A stretch of DNA of 16,488 nucleotides from Diplocarpon mali. Taxonomy: Eukaryota; Ascomycota; Leotiomycetes; Helotiales; Drepanopezizaceae. The translations under genes were made by a program, and so were the position numbers. The notes beneath the pieces were generated by a model. That model did no database searches. It was not told the origin of the DNA and was given only the letters and a program-made list of their open reading frames with translations. Below, piece by piece: positions 1 through 10,573 of this stretch (the first letter of the stretch is position 1; the number at the start of each line of letters is the position of its first letter). The stretch spans positions 1-16,488 of the forward strand of contig JAENRP010000582.1 in assembly GCA_024741835.1 (NCBI GenBank). Reading direction: 5' to 3'.

Positions 1-1890
1 ACTTAATAATATCGATAAAAAGGAATTATTCTATTCAATTGGCTCTAACGCTTTTAAGGCTTTAGGATCAGCTTTGAATTTTGCAGTATTTAAAGATGCT
101 TTTATTATTAATAGGTTGGATTTGCGTATCTTTGAAAAGATAAAGAACTAATTATTAAAGTAGATTAGAAAAAGATTAATATCTTCTGCTATATAAAGAA
201 GTTTGAGGTATTTAATAGTTTTATTAATATTAAATCCTTTATAATTGAGACTATAGTAAATTAAAAGAAAGCGAATATAAAGGTCGCAAAGTCTTCTCCC
301 TTTGATTCCTACGCTAGGAAGATACTATTAAAAGTGAGTTTTTATTATAAAGGATACTTAAATATTATATTATTCTTTAAGCTTAAGGTTAAGAATGACC
401 GATTGAAGTATATTATTATAATTACAAATGTCTTAATTAATAGATTCCTCTTTGCATTCTCTTTCTTATAAGATAAAATAGTCTCGCTTAGCATTTGAGA
501 GACTAGGTTTTTAACTTTTATAATTATTAAAGAATTGAATAATATCCGTAGGGGTAAACTTATCTAGGATAAGCTATTGAATCTATCTAATAGCTCTTTT
601 AGTTATCTTTAAAGTAGTAGGAATAGGATCTTCTCTTATATTATCGTTTCTAAAACGGTTGTATATAAATATAAAGAAGTTAAGAATTAGCTCCTTTAAG
701 TTGTTAAGAAAGGAGTTTAAGTAAGTGCGCAATCCTTTAGTTTTAAATTACAAATTAGCTAAAGTAGCTATTAAATGATCTATCCTTTTTAAAGGTTAAG
801 CTAAAATTGGTTGTTTAGCTAAAGGAGAGTCCTTTAAAGATTTTGAAAATTCTAAAGAGGCTACGCTAAGCGTTTGGGCAGTTGATTTAGTAGCGGTTTT
901 TAAAATCATTTTAATAAGAGGCAGGTTAGGTTTAGTTTTAAAATTCTTATTTCTAATTCTTAGTTTAAGACCGCGAGTTAAATTATATAGTCTAGTACTT
1001 ATTATATCTTTAGGCTAAGAGGCGAATTTTAAAGTAGGCTTAATTATAAATAACTAATTCCCTTCTTTATTATTAAAGAAATCTCGTTTAAACCCTAGTA
1101 TAAGAGTCCAGTTTTCTTTTAAAATAAGCAAACTATAAGCAGAAGCGCAAAGCCTTAGTATATTAATAATAGTACTATTAGGTAAGGTAATATCTGCAGC
1201 TTAATTTGATCTTTTTATAGCCTTATCTACTATTATAAGTACTGCATTAGATAGGCCTACAAATCTGCGATTATAAATTCGATTACTTTAGAATTTTACT
1301 ACTCCTTTTTAAATAATAAAGAAATTGAGAATCTGAATAGCTTTAGCTATAAGAGTATTTTCCTTAAGAATTTTTAATAATACTCGCCTTTTATTATTAG
1401 AATTAATATTTATTAAAAAGCGTAAATAAAATAGGAGTCCTCTCTTATTAGTAGTTAAATTATCTAATTATTAAATAGATTCTTCCCTTTTATCTTAGTC
1501 CGTTTTAAAAGTATTAGCTAAGGTTATATATTAATCTGCATTAGTTAAGAATTCCTCTTTAGAGATTCCCTTTAGTCTTAATTCTTCGGTTAAGAAGTTA
1601 TTAAATTGGAGAATTCTAAGGGCTACTTAGGTTGAAAGATTGTTAATAGTATTCGCATAAGCTAAAAGGAGTTTTTATTACTCTATATCTCCTAAGGCTG
1701 CGTAGGTCGATTTGAAGCTCTTTAATAATGCAATAGCTCTATTGTCTTAAGAGAAGTTTATAACTAGTGATTATTTATCCTTTATCGCAGTAGACGAAGC
1801 TATTTATAAGTTCTTTAAAGGTATATTGCTTATAAAAGCTAGGGAGTATAAATAAGAGAGTTTAATAGGATATAAGAATTAAAAGGGCAT
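1..1890 (-). pseudogene. Unidentified long decayed frame downstream of Gypsy integrase
   Basis: I do not recognise this protein. One reading frame on the minus strand can be followed from a possible ATG at 1888-1890 to the left edge of the window, about 630 codons, broken only by in-frame TAA/TAG codons. I found no place where the frame has to shift. The predicted product looks mostly helical and polar. Landmarks include SFKSTYAALGDIE, FLTEELRLKGISKEEFL, GFKRDFFNNKEG and KADPKALKALEPIE, and there is a stop-free run of about 60 codons near 800-978. It lies after the Gypsy integrase tail in the same phase, with a stop-rich gap of about 200 bp between them. It may be an extra ORF of that retroelement, the Gag of a second element, or a captured host gene. 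The ATG is followed almost at once by a stop, so the start is uncertain. The gene continues beyond the window. Confidence 0.5.
956..978 (-). repeat. 23-bp near-palindrome, copy 1 (weakest)
   Basis: Read on the minus strand it starts ACTCGCGGTCT and ends CTAAGAAT. It matches the other copies mainly through transitions. In the local frame it encodes TRGLKLRIRN, the same phase as copies 2, 4, 5 and 6. It lies in the unidentified frame rather than in Pol. Confidence 0.45.
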
Positions 1891-2097
1891 ATAAGCTATA
1901 ATTGGTTTACTATATATATATTAAGGAAATTGGACTTTTTATTTATTATTTAAGGAAAGTAATAGGAATGCTATAATTAAAGGCTAATATTAAAAATATA
2001 AAATAAGTTAGAGTAGGTAAGAATTTAAAGTGATCTTAAAAGATCTATATTTTAAATAATAAAGGAGGCAACCTTGCCGAAAATGTAAAAATAAGAA
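1891..2097. other. Stop-rich gap after Gypsy Pol
   Basis: This stretch separates the integrase tail from the unidentified downstream frame. All six frames are closed and I see no domain. It would be a natural place for a polypurine tract or an internal start signal, but I could not identify one, nor an LTR. Confidence 0.3.
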
Positions 2098-2218
2098 TTA
2101 AAGGAAGGTAGGACAATTGATAGGCTAGGAAATCGCTTAGTATTTCCGCTTGCGTTCTTTAGATATTTTAGGAATAATCACTTAAGGTTATGATTTATTA
2201 AGTATTTTAATATTCTTT

Positions 2219-2241
2219 ACTCGTAGGACCGGCTTATAGGT
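2219..2241 (-). repeat. 23-bp near-palindrome, copy 2
   Basis: The minus strand starts ACCTATAAGCC and ends CTACGAGT. It lies in the C-terminal tail of Pol, in frame with integrase, and encodes TYKPVLRVKN. Confidence 0.7.
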
Positions 2242-3653
2242 TAAGTTGGAAAAATCTTAATCTTTATCTAAGGGTTTAAAATTGCTTATATCGCCGTCGG
2301 TTCTTATAGAAGATTCGGAGGTTATATCAATTTCTAATTCGTCTTTTAAAGGGAATAAGGTCTAGTTATATTAATAGAAGTACTTTAGTCAGTTAGCTGC
2401 GAAGGTTCCTTTAATATCGACTCTATTAAGTTCCTAAAGAGAATAGTATCCCTTTTCTTTCTACTTAGATTTAACCTTAAATAGACTAAGCTATCGATAG
2501 TTAAGTTTAGTATCTATTAATATATTAATACTTTTTATAATATTATAAATTAGAATAAGATTATCTTTTCAAATAGGATGCGTTTTAAGTACTTTAAAAG
2601 CAGCTTATGCTTCCTTAGCTTTTTCCTAATATTATTTCTTTTATAAAATGATTTCCTTTATATCTATATCTTAAAGCTTAAGTTGTTAGCATCTTATTGC
2701 AAGTAAATTGGAATGGTTTTGAATTTGACTATAGTCGAATAATCTTTAAATAGGCTATTAGGATTTAAAAGGGAGCTATGCCTCTTTACTATAGATAAGG
2801 AAAAATAGTATAACTCTAGTCGATTTATAGATTATCATTCGATAAGCAAAGAGTATTTTATAAAAGTGTTTTATTTAATTCTTAAATCCTTTATAAGTAA
2901 CTTTAGATAGACTATTAAGAATGTTATAATATCCTTATTCTACTACTCTATTAGCTTTCGAGTTATACGCTAAGATTTGAACCCGCTTGATGCTATATTT
3001 CTATAAGAAAGCTTTAACTACTCCTTTATTTTTAAGGCCTTTATTAATAGTTAGTTTGCTAAAAAGTCTATAGTAATAGACTATATCTTCTTAAAGGAAC
3101 TTCGCAATAGATTTAAAGTTAGCAGATCTTAAAGGTTGTCCTTTAGGCTATCCTAATAGGTCTTCCTTTATTAAAATAAAATATATAATCCTATTTTCGA
3201 TTATTAATACTTATATAATATTAAGACTGACTTTATAAAAAAGGCCTAATGGCTAGGTTAGGAATAGGGGATTCTCTTTATAGCTAGGTTTTCGTTTCTA
3301 ATAAGGGACGCAACTTTTTATAAAGGCTTTATAGTCCTTAAAAGAACCTTTTTAAAAGAATTTCCTTAAGAGTCAGTAGTAGGTAGACTTAGCACTTCGG
3401 TAGCCAGTTTTCTTATAAATATCTTAGATAGCCTTAGCCTTTAGTTTTTTATTATTTAAGCAGAGTTATATAAGGAATGAGTTATCGCTCCTTTTAAATA
3501 ATCGTCTTCCTTATATTAGATAAATCAGAGCTTTAGCTTTGAATTTTTAAAAATCCTTAGGAGCAACTGTCTTTAGTTATTTAAGTATAATTAAAAATTT
3601 CGCGATTTCTTTAAAGTCACTTAAGTAGTTAAGTAATAAAATTCTCTTATTTG

Positions 3654-3676
3654 ACTTATAGGCTAGGCTTGCAAGT
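3654..3676 (-). repeat. 23-bp near-palindrome, copy 3
   Basis: The minus strand starts ACTTGCAAGCC; the other arm differs from a perfect complement only by transitions. It sits between RNase H and the integrase zinc-binding domain. Here Pol reads it in a different phase from most copies, giving LASLAYKS. Confidence 0.75.
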
Positions 3677-5620
3677 CGAGTCCCTTTAAGGCGATATATT
3701 AATAGATAATTAACTTCGTTTTCTACCTACTTATTAATATCTATTTTATCTTCTTTAATTAAATTAAAGAAGTAGGGATAAGTTCTTTTTAAAAGGCTGT
3801 TAGTAGTAGTGTTTTTCATTCTTAAAATGTATTTGACTTCAAAGTCTATTAGTCTTATTTAAGTAATCCATTTTATTAGTAAGGCTCTTAATAGGTCGCT
3901 TGCAGCTCTATTTAATTATTCTATTAGCACTTTAGCATTAGTTTCGAAGATGAAGTAAGTGCTATAGAGGTCGCTTCTTATCTTTTTCATCGCCTTTAAG
4001 GCGCCTTTGCATTCTTACTTAATAGTATTATACTTTATCTCTACTAGATTCTAAAGACCACTTTTAAAGCGAGCTAAATGTCTTTTCTATTAGCTATTAG
4101 CTTATTAAAGGACGGCACCCTATCTGATTAAGCTTATATTAACTATTAGTATAATTGGCCTCGCATTAGCTTTATAGTCTATTTTAATTAGATATAGCGC
4201 TTTAAGTAACGCTTGCTTCAGTTGTTTTATAGCCTTTATTTAAGGTTCCTCCTACTAAAACTCAGCCCCTTTCTAAAATAAGGCGTAAATAAGTGCTGCC
4301 TTTTTAGCAAAATCCTTAATCTAAATGCAATAGTATACTATAACGCTAATAAATGCGCGAGCTTCTGCTATATTATTATACCTCTTTTATTTATCGATTT
4401 TAAGTACTTTAGCCCTTTAAGGACTTCGGCTATTAGAATTAGTAATAAAACTAATAATTTCTATTGATAGGAGATAGTATTATAACTTCGGGCCAACTAT
4501 TACTCTTGCCTTTTCGAATCGTATAAGCACTTAGTCTAGGTTTTAAATATATTCTATTATAAATTGTTATATACTAAGGAGAACTTCTTTATAGTTATAG
4601 AATGATCTTAATCTTTTTACTCTTATATTATTTATATAAAGGAGCGCAATATTAGGTATATAATCTACTAGTATCTTATAGATTACTTAAATAAATTAAG
4701 CGATTGAATTTATAGCCCTTTAAGGTAATCTTATTATTTGAAGTAGCTTAAGAGGGGTTTGAATTACTATTATATCTCTCGATTTAACGTTAAGAATGAA
4801 TTGGTTATATCTAAAGAAGAAGTTAATAAGAGAGCTGCGGGTTAATCCTACGAATTTATTTAAAAACTCATTTATATTCGGAGGAATATTAGTATCCTTA
4901 ATAGTTACTTGATTTATTTCTACTACTACTATTATTAGTCTGTAAGTTCCCTTCTCTTTCTTAGCAACTAGGAACTATTTATTCTTATAAGGGCTATTAT
5001 AAAACTTGAGAATACCTTGCTTTAGCCTATCCTTTAATATTTCGATTACCTTTTCTTAAAGAGCTTTAGAGACCTTGAATGTTTTCTCTTACTAGGCTTT
5101 ATAAGGTATTATCTTAATCTTAATATAAGGTATAACCTCTTTTCGAATCTAACTAAGTTCTATTTAATTAAAAGCTAAGGCGTCCTTTTAATTTATTAAG
5201 GTTTTATAAAGTAGTTTGCATTCTTATTCTATTAATATATCTCTAATTTTCAGTATATTAAAACGTTCTTTTATTAGCCGATATCCGATAGGTTTATTAG
5301 AAAATCTGCTTATAATAAACTTATCGAATTTGCCACCTAACTTTAGAGGTTGAAGCTTCTTATCTTATTTAAATCAATTATCTAGTCCTTTAGGCTTTAA
5401 GCTATTAGAGATTCCTTAATCTACCGGTTGTACTTTATCGGCCTTACTTTTATATATAGTTCGAATATTAGCTAGTACTATGCTTCTCTACTTCTTTCCT
5501 TTTTTATCAAATCTTATAAAATGGTCCGAATTTTCCTTTTTAAAAATAAATAAAAGATTTTCTAAGTCGGTAATTTAAAGTATATAAATAGAAATGTTAT
5601 TAGTAATTTTATTATTTTTC

Positions 5621-5643
5621 ACTTGCAGGTCCGGCTTATAAGT
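5621..5643 (-). repeat. 23-bp near-palindrome, copy 4
   Basis: The minus strand starts ACTTATAAGCC and ends CTGCAAGT. Each arm is two transitions away from a perfect ACTTGCAAGCC inverted repeat around one central base. It is in frame with RT and encodes TYKPDLQVKN. Confidence 0.75.
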
Positions 5644-5782
5644 GGTTTTTAGGTTTTTTAAAATAATTAGTGAACTATTGAAATTTATAAAACGAACTCT
5701 CTTTTCTACTTTATTTTTCTTTTTTCTTAATTATTAATCTAATAAAACGCCGATTATACTATTTTTTAAAATTCTAGATTTA

Positions 5783-5805
5783 ACTCCCGGTCTAGGATTG
5801 CAAGT
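5783..5805 (-). repeat. 23-bp near-palindrome, copy 5
   Basis: The minus strand starts ACTTGCAATCC and ends CCGGGAGT. It lies 54 codons upstream of copy 4 in the same frame and encodes TCNPRPGVKS. Confidence 0.6.
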
Positions 5806-5925
5806 CAAATTACCATTATTTAAAATCGGCAAACTCACCTTTCTTTTGCTATAACTCCTTATTAGGTGCTTTCCCTTACTAGTATTAAGCTTAGCCCTTA
5901 TATTAGCTAATCGTTTCTTAAAACC

Positions 5926-6310
5926 TTATTTTAGAATTCGGCTATATCTCTTATAATAACTATTTGTCCTTCTAAGGATTGATTTGTATTCTAAAGACTG
6001 GCTTTTATAAGACTATCTTTAAGATAGTTAAATATTAGCTAAGATTTTAAACTAAAGGGCATTTTTAAAAGAATATCGTTCGAAGAATTCTTTATTATTA
6101 GAAAGTTAGTATAATTAACGATTCCTTTGACTCTAACCTTTACATTTTTCACTTATCTATTAAAATTGTATTTTAATCTAAAGATAGTTAAATAAATAAG
6201 GAGTCGATCGCTAACGATTATTAATTAAGCTATTTCCGCTACTTTTCTAATTATTATATTAACTTTTAAACTATAATCGATCAAAGCCTTTACTTTAACT
6301 AATTCTTTTA
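5926..6310 (-). pseudogene. Gypsy aspartic protease region
   Basis: The minus strand reads VKVKALIDYSLKVN followed by IIIRKVAEIA, the usual setting of the retropepsin D-[ST]-G triad (ALxDSGAExN). The Asp codon is at 6276-6278. The next residues are Tyr-Ser instead of Ser/Thr-Gly, which G-to-A changes could explain. Downstream are SNDILLKMPF, which resembles the second conserved protease block, and the stretch NQSLEGQIVIIRDIAEF. This frame differs in phase from the RT frame, and the change falls near 5925-5960. The protease would have cut the Gag-Pol polyprotein during particle maturation. The assignment rests on motif context only. Confidence 0.6.
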
Positions 6311-7149
6311 TTAAATAAATAATAATAGGGCTTTTTATCGCAACTGCTAAATAATTTCAATTGATATTCTAAGATATTAAAGCTATTATTATAATATTAT
6401 AATACCTTTAAGTTCCTTTATCTTCTGCAATTTAAAGACATTTAATTAAGGCTAAGTGCTTCTTAGAGTTCTTTTATATTATAATTTCCATTTCCTTATT
6501 ATTATTCAAATCTTTAAAGGCAATTAGGATATGCTTTCCTAGCACTTTATTAAAGCGCTTAATCAAATTAAATAGGTCTTTAAACGTAAGGTTAATTTGC
6601 TAGGCTATAACATTCTTTACGGCTTTTTCTATTATAGTTAAACTAGCGTATTTATTAATGAATTTTTCCCGTTTTAATATCTGTCTCTTTTACTTAAGGT
6701 CAGGGGTCTATATAATAACTTCAACTTCTTAATCTTTAAGCTTAAAGCTATCTTTATCTATTATATCTCCGATTAATTCATCTGCTATATTAGCTTTATC
6801 CTTATCTATTATAGTTCTAGATTATTAAGTGTCTTTTAGCATTTGGACTTTATATTAAGATTCTTAAGTTATATATATTGATTTCTGGACTTTAGCTGGT
6901 TTTATTAGTATTAAGGAAGTGGTAGATTTAGAAGGATGCCGAGTATTCTAAGGGTTTCTAAATACAAAAGCAGTATTAATATTAGCAGATACATTATTAT
7001 TAACCTATCCTAAGATAGAGATACCTTTAACTTCTATAGCTATTTGATCAGAAGCTAGGTCCTTAAGAACTCCCTTAGGTAGGTTGCTAATTGGACCTAT
7101 ATATATATAAGTTGGAATTTTAGTGTTTATATTTATAATACGCTATCAT
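6311..7149 (-). other. Gag-to-protease linker of the Gypsy element
   Basis: This is an AT-rich stretch with stops in every frame, between the Gag C terminus and protease. I recognise no domain. The phase change between Gag and protease must fall here, either as an ancestral frameshift site or as a later indel. I could not locate it. Confidence 0.35.
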
Positions 7150-7699
7150 TCGACTAAATCCTTATCCTACTTTATGCTACATATTATTATTTAAATAGTC
7201 TGTAGCTATAAACGATTCTAGTGTTTTTTTAATAGGGATAGCATCTGGCCTAGGATCTTTAATGCAAAGCATCCTATACTTATTAATATATATAACCTTA
7301 GTATTAATAAAATAATAGAAAAGAGGATAATCGTTGCGATACTTATATAAAGGGCAGTTAGGTTCCTTATTATTATAAAAGTTGCAAGTTAGTCTTCTTC
7401 TATTGCTGTTTCCTTAGTACCCTATAGTATTAATATTAGTAGAGTGTTAGTTAAGATCAATTCCTCCTTCTTTAGCTAGCTATTGTATTCTTATATTAGC
7501 TAGTTATTTTAAATGATAAGAAGTAGGAGTTTGGTAATAGGAACTACTAGGTTGGCTTATAGTAGCTGAGTTTTATCTATTATTAAATTAGGGAATATAC
7601 TATTTTTCCTATAAGAGATTATTAATCCTAGTTTCTAAGCTTTAGATTTAGAGTTCTATAAATTAGGTCTTAAGTTCCTTAATTCTAAGGTTGGATCTT

Positions 7700-7722
7700 A
7701 CTCCTAGGTCGGGCTTGCGAGT
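7700..7722 (-). repeat. 23-bp near-palindrome, copy 6
   Basis: The minus strand starts ACTCGCAAGCC and ends CTAGGAGT. It lies in the C-terminal half of Gag, in frame, and encodes TRKPDLGVRS. Confidence 0.7.
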
Positions 7723-8708
7723 AAAAGGTATAACTACTAGGTTCTTCTTTACTTCCTCTATAACTTCTAAAGCCTTTAAGTGCTCTTAGACCAGGCTCTT
7801 AAGGTCTTTAGTATAGAAGGGAGTAGGGGCTTTTTCCTATTCTATAGTATTAATAGTTCTTTTACTAAGATCTGATTTTAAAGCAAAGGCCGAGAATTCC
7901 TTAAATAAGGCAAAGGTTATAGGGTTTTACTTATTAATCTTAAAATGCTTAATAATCTTATTTTAAAGGTTAGTAGGTAATCTAAGTAAGAAAAGGCAGC
8001 CTTTTTCAACTTTGCTAAGTATTTTCTAGCTGATTAAGGTATTTGATATATAAGTAAAAGTCCAATAGTAGTTCTTAAGTTCCTTAAGAGTTCGAGTGAT
8101 TAGAACAAATTCCTTTAAGAAAGCCAGGGTATTGCGAATCTACTATTTATTAAATTTGCGGAATTTAAATTTAAAAGCCTTAATAAGGAGTTCCTATAAA
8201 TTATAAGTTTTCTATTTAAAGAGGGACTTAATAATATCCTTGCTTATATAATTATAATAGTAAGGAAGTTGAGAAATCATATCCTTTTATATAATATTAA
8301 AATCGTAATAAGTTTCCTTATATTACTTAAGGAAATTAGTAATATTAGCGCCTATAAAGTAAGGAGCGCTAAGGGAATTAGGAAGGGGAAAGTGACTGAT
8401 AATAGCCTTAAATGCGGCTATTATCGTTTTATACTAACTATTTAAGTTGATAGAATCTATAAAGGGCAAAGGGAAAGCTTTATTATTATAAGATTAATTG
8501 CTAAAAGGAGTACTTTAAAATTCAAAAGGGCTTAAAGAACATTTAGAATCCGAGTCAATCTTAAAGTGATTAAGACGAGTTTAAAAAGATTTAGATAAAG
8601 GATTAGTAAAAAGTTTAAAATTATTATTATTTTTAGTATTTTCTAATATTGATATTAAAAAAGTAGGTAGTAGTTTTAAGTTGTTTAAGGATATCTTTTT
8701 ATCCTCTT

Positions 8709-8731
8709 ACTTATAAGCTAGGCCTAGGAGT
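8709..8731 (-). repeat. 23-bp near-palindrome, copy 7
   Basis: The minus strand starts ACTCCTAGGCC and ends TTATAAGT. It is near the Gag N terminus. The Gag frame reads it as LLGLAYK followed by a stop (probably former Gln), the same phase as copy 3 (LASLAYKS). Confidence 0.7.
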
Positions 8732-8815
8732 AGAATTCCGGATTCTATTAAAAGTTTAATCTAAGTTTGCTAAGAGATTCTAAGTAGGTATTAAATAGCT
8801 AATAGGAGCGTTGCA

Positions 8816-9412
8816 ACTAATTATAATAAGATAAGGTTTACTTAATTTAAGACTAATTTTTAAGATAAGGTTTATATTAAAGATTCTTCTTAGCCTTTAG
8901 GCTAATTCCTATTGGTCCTTAGAATAAAGGGGTCTCTAGAGACAATTCTAAAGCAATTTTTAAAGTTCTATTAAGCTGAGGCGGCTGAATTATCAGATTC
9001 GGATTTCTAAAGATTCTAAGGAGGTACTTCTAATTAGAGTTTGCGCTTAATATTACTTAAGTACTTAAAACTACTGCTATTTGAGATTGCTATTATAAGG
9101 TTCGCCAAACTTTTTATACTAGGAAGCTGAAAATTCTGAAAATCTTAGAGTTAAGGAAGAAAATAGGGGTTTTTAAAGCAGAGCTGAAAAGGGAAAATCT
9201 GAGGTTATTGATAGTTGCTAAATGAAAATCGACAGTTCTAAGTAATTAAGCGATTAAGGATAAAGGTTTTAAAGTTGATTAAAATGCTATAAGCGTTTCG
9301 AAGACGTATTTCAAAGGCCGGTCTCTTATCTGCGAACTAAGAGATTAATAAGGTTGTATAAGGACGGAAATCTTAAGAAATCGTCCTTGCGTAAGTCACT
9401 AATATAAATCAA
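8816..9412 (-). other. Gypsy 5' leader or LTR remnant
   Basis: Upstream of Gag I see no coding domain. At 9092-9112 the minus strand reads TTTGGCGAACCTTATAATAG just after an A-rich stretch. A TGG start is what a tRNA primer-binding site would show, but I cannot match a particular tRNA. An inverted repeat AAGGACG / CGTCCTT with a 15-base spacer lies at 9360-9388, and CTCTTA / TAAGAG lies nearby at about 9325-9345. Any 5' LTR should be here. No second copy exists in the window to confirm it. Confidence 0.35.
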
Positions 9413-9648
9413 AGGGGAGATAATATAAGAATAGGCCTAAGGGAAGACCTAAAAACAAAGAGGAGGAAGCACTATAAGCGGGCTCTCTTAAATAAGATGT
9501 TAGGAATAAGTCTTAAGTATAGGGTATATTTAGTACTATAGCGATACGCGCTGTCTTTATATATAGAAGATGGCCCTTTTATCTTCCTACTGTCTTACGC
9601 CGATCATATGATATATGTCACAAGACCTATCCATCTCAGGTCTCTATA
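9413..9648 (+). repeat. Copia 3' tail plus truncated LTR, copy 1
   Basis: This is a direct repeat of 16101-16335. By hand count there are about 26 substitutions, all transitions, and three single-base indels, so about 88% identity. That transition bias is the signature of RIP. The first 86 bases correspond to the region before the LTR, and the LTR part starts TGTTAGGAATAAG at 9499. The last roughly 18 bases of the LTR are missing. The fragment is fused on the left to the Gypsy leader and on the right to Copia A. Confidence 0.8.
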
Positions 9649-9681
9649 ATAGGAGACTTTAAAAGTATATACTACTACTTT

Positions 9682-9695
9682 AGAGCATATGCTCT
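9682..9695. repeat. Perfect 14-bp palindrome
   Basis: AGAGCATATGCTCT is self-complementary over 14 bases. It lies just after the truncated LTR and upstream of Copia A. No function is evident. Confidence 0.5.
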
Positions 9696-10573
9696 CTTAA
9701 AGCAATATTAATTTACCTTACTCCTTATATGCGTAAGAGTTTATATCAACCTTTTAAGCGAATAAACAAATAAGAGAGGATAAGAAAGACTATTTGACAG
9801 TTTATACAATTGTTAAAGCTGCAGTTAATAGTTAGGTAAAGGATAGAGCGTAGTCTCCTAACCGCCTATAGTACTAAGGCTTTCTACTAAAGCCTTTAAA
9901 AGGATGGCAGGACTTAAAGAAGCACCCTTTTAATAAACGATTTAAGGAAGGAGGGCGCTAGGAGATTAGGAATCTAAAATCTCGAAGTTGCTAGAAAATC
10001 ATATAAAAGGACTACTTAAAGCCCTTACTAATACTATTAAAATAGGTTTTTACCTATAAGGTCAATAGCTCTAGCGAGCTTCTAAAGTGCCGATTATAGC
10101 TAATTATACAAGGGGATCTTTAAGATAAAGCTTTAATTTTCTCAACCTACGCAGCTACGCTTATAGCAAGGTCTTTCAAAGTACTAATAGCGCTTGCCGC
10201 GTACTTCGATATAGAAGTAAAGTAGTTCGATATTATTAATGCGTTTGTTAATGCTCTTAGAGACCTAAGGAGTGCTCTAGTCATATACTTCTTATTAGAT
10301 GGCTTTAAGCGCCCTAATATAGTAGTAGAACTGGACCGCGCGCTCTATAGGCTAAAAGACTCTCTAGTACTATAGTATAAGAACTTTGCAAAAACGCTTA
10401 AGGGCCTTTAACTTAAGCTATTAAGTAAGGAGCCTTGTATTTTTATAATAAAGGATCGCACAATCTTTATAGCGTTTTATATTAACGATATTCAAGTGTT
10501 ATATAAGGCCTTTAACCTAGATTAGGCGACTTATCTAATTAAAGACCTAAAGAGGGTATATAAGCTTACTATT

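Larger units (their letters stand above)
2098..5925 (-). pseudogene. pol: Gypsy Pol: reverse transcriptase, RNase H, integrase
   Basis: The frame starts near GFKKRLANIRAKL (about 5925) and can be followed to a stop at 2098-2100. RT begins near 5052 (KVIEILKDRLKQGILKFYNSP) and includes LDxR-like and LPxGxxNS-like blocks. Its catalytic YxDD is now YINNI (4625-4639), so both Asp are Asn. RNase H lies at about 3760-4300 and is recognised by a degraded ADGLSRR-like end. Integrase lies at about 2400-3440. Its zinc-binding site is mutated: both His now read Tyr (KKTGYRS) and the last Cys reads Tyr (SCVPY). The second Asp of DDE reads Asn at 3043-3045 (LTINKGLKNKG), while the Glu in VVE remains. The tail resembles the common ELNGVDxKGTFAANRLK ending. 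I see no chromodomain. It is clearly inactive: catalytic residues are lost and stops are abundant. Confidence 0.85.
7150..8815 (-). pseudogene. gag: Gypsy Gag (capsid and nucleocapsid region)
   Basis: Gag forms the virus-like particle in which reverse transcription occurs. The strongest match is around 8260-8394, where PHFPLPNSLSAPYFIGANITNFLK and the following Tyr-rich segment (minus strand) resemble the capsid start of fungal Gypsy Gag, usually PxFTGxNVTxFLxxY. Helical segments follow to about 7900 (FKFRKFN, RTLKELKNYYW). Near 7340-7390 a Cys-containing segment (TCNFYNNKEPNCPLYK) may be a damaged zinc knuckle. The canonical CCHC spacing is not preserved, so that is uncertain. Stops replace expected Gln and Trp throughout. 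Palindrome copies 6 and 7 lie inside. The start codon cannot be fixed. Confidence 0.7.
2098..9412 (-). mobile_element. Decayed Ty3/Gypsy LTR retrotransposon
   Basis: Read on the minus strand, the order is leader, Gag, protease, reverse transcriptase, RNase H, integrase. That order (integrase after RNase H) defines Ty3/Gypsy elements. All coding parts are riddled with TAA/TAG, mostly at Gln or Trp positions, which fits RIP. Gag and RT share one phase; the protease region lies in another, so at least two frame changes exist in between. No LTR pair could be found: the right end abuts a Copia tail at 9413, and the left side runs into an unidentified frame. Boundaries are therefore approximate. 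Confidence 0.85.

Noticed and set aside
2..151. Open plus-strand frame of 49 codons at the left edge
   Set aside because: The minus-strand frame through the same bases continues in phase for more than 600 codons, so this is its antisense shadow.
2046..2073. Shared stretch with 13108-13135 (TTTAAATAATAAAGGA) as a possible LTR or tail repeat
   Set aside because: The match is short and AT-rich, and it does not extend on either side.
956..8731. CRISPR-like spaced repeats
   Set aside because: The spacing is irregular (162 bp to nearly 2 kb), the repeats lie inside coding frames, and the context is a eukaryotic retrotransposon.
9092..9112. Definite primer-binding site for Gypsy
   Set aside because: The TGG start is suggestive, but no tRNA 3' end could be matched and no LTR end is confirmed beside it.
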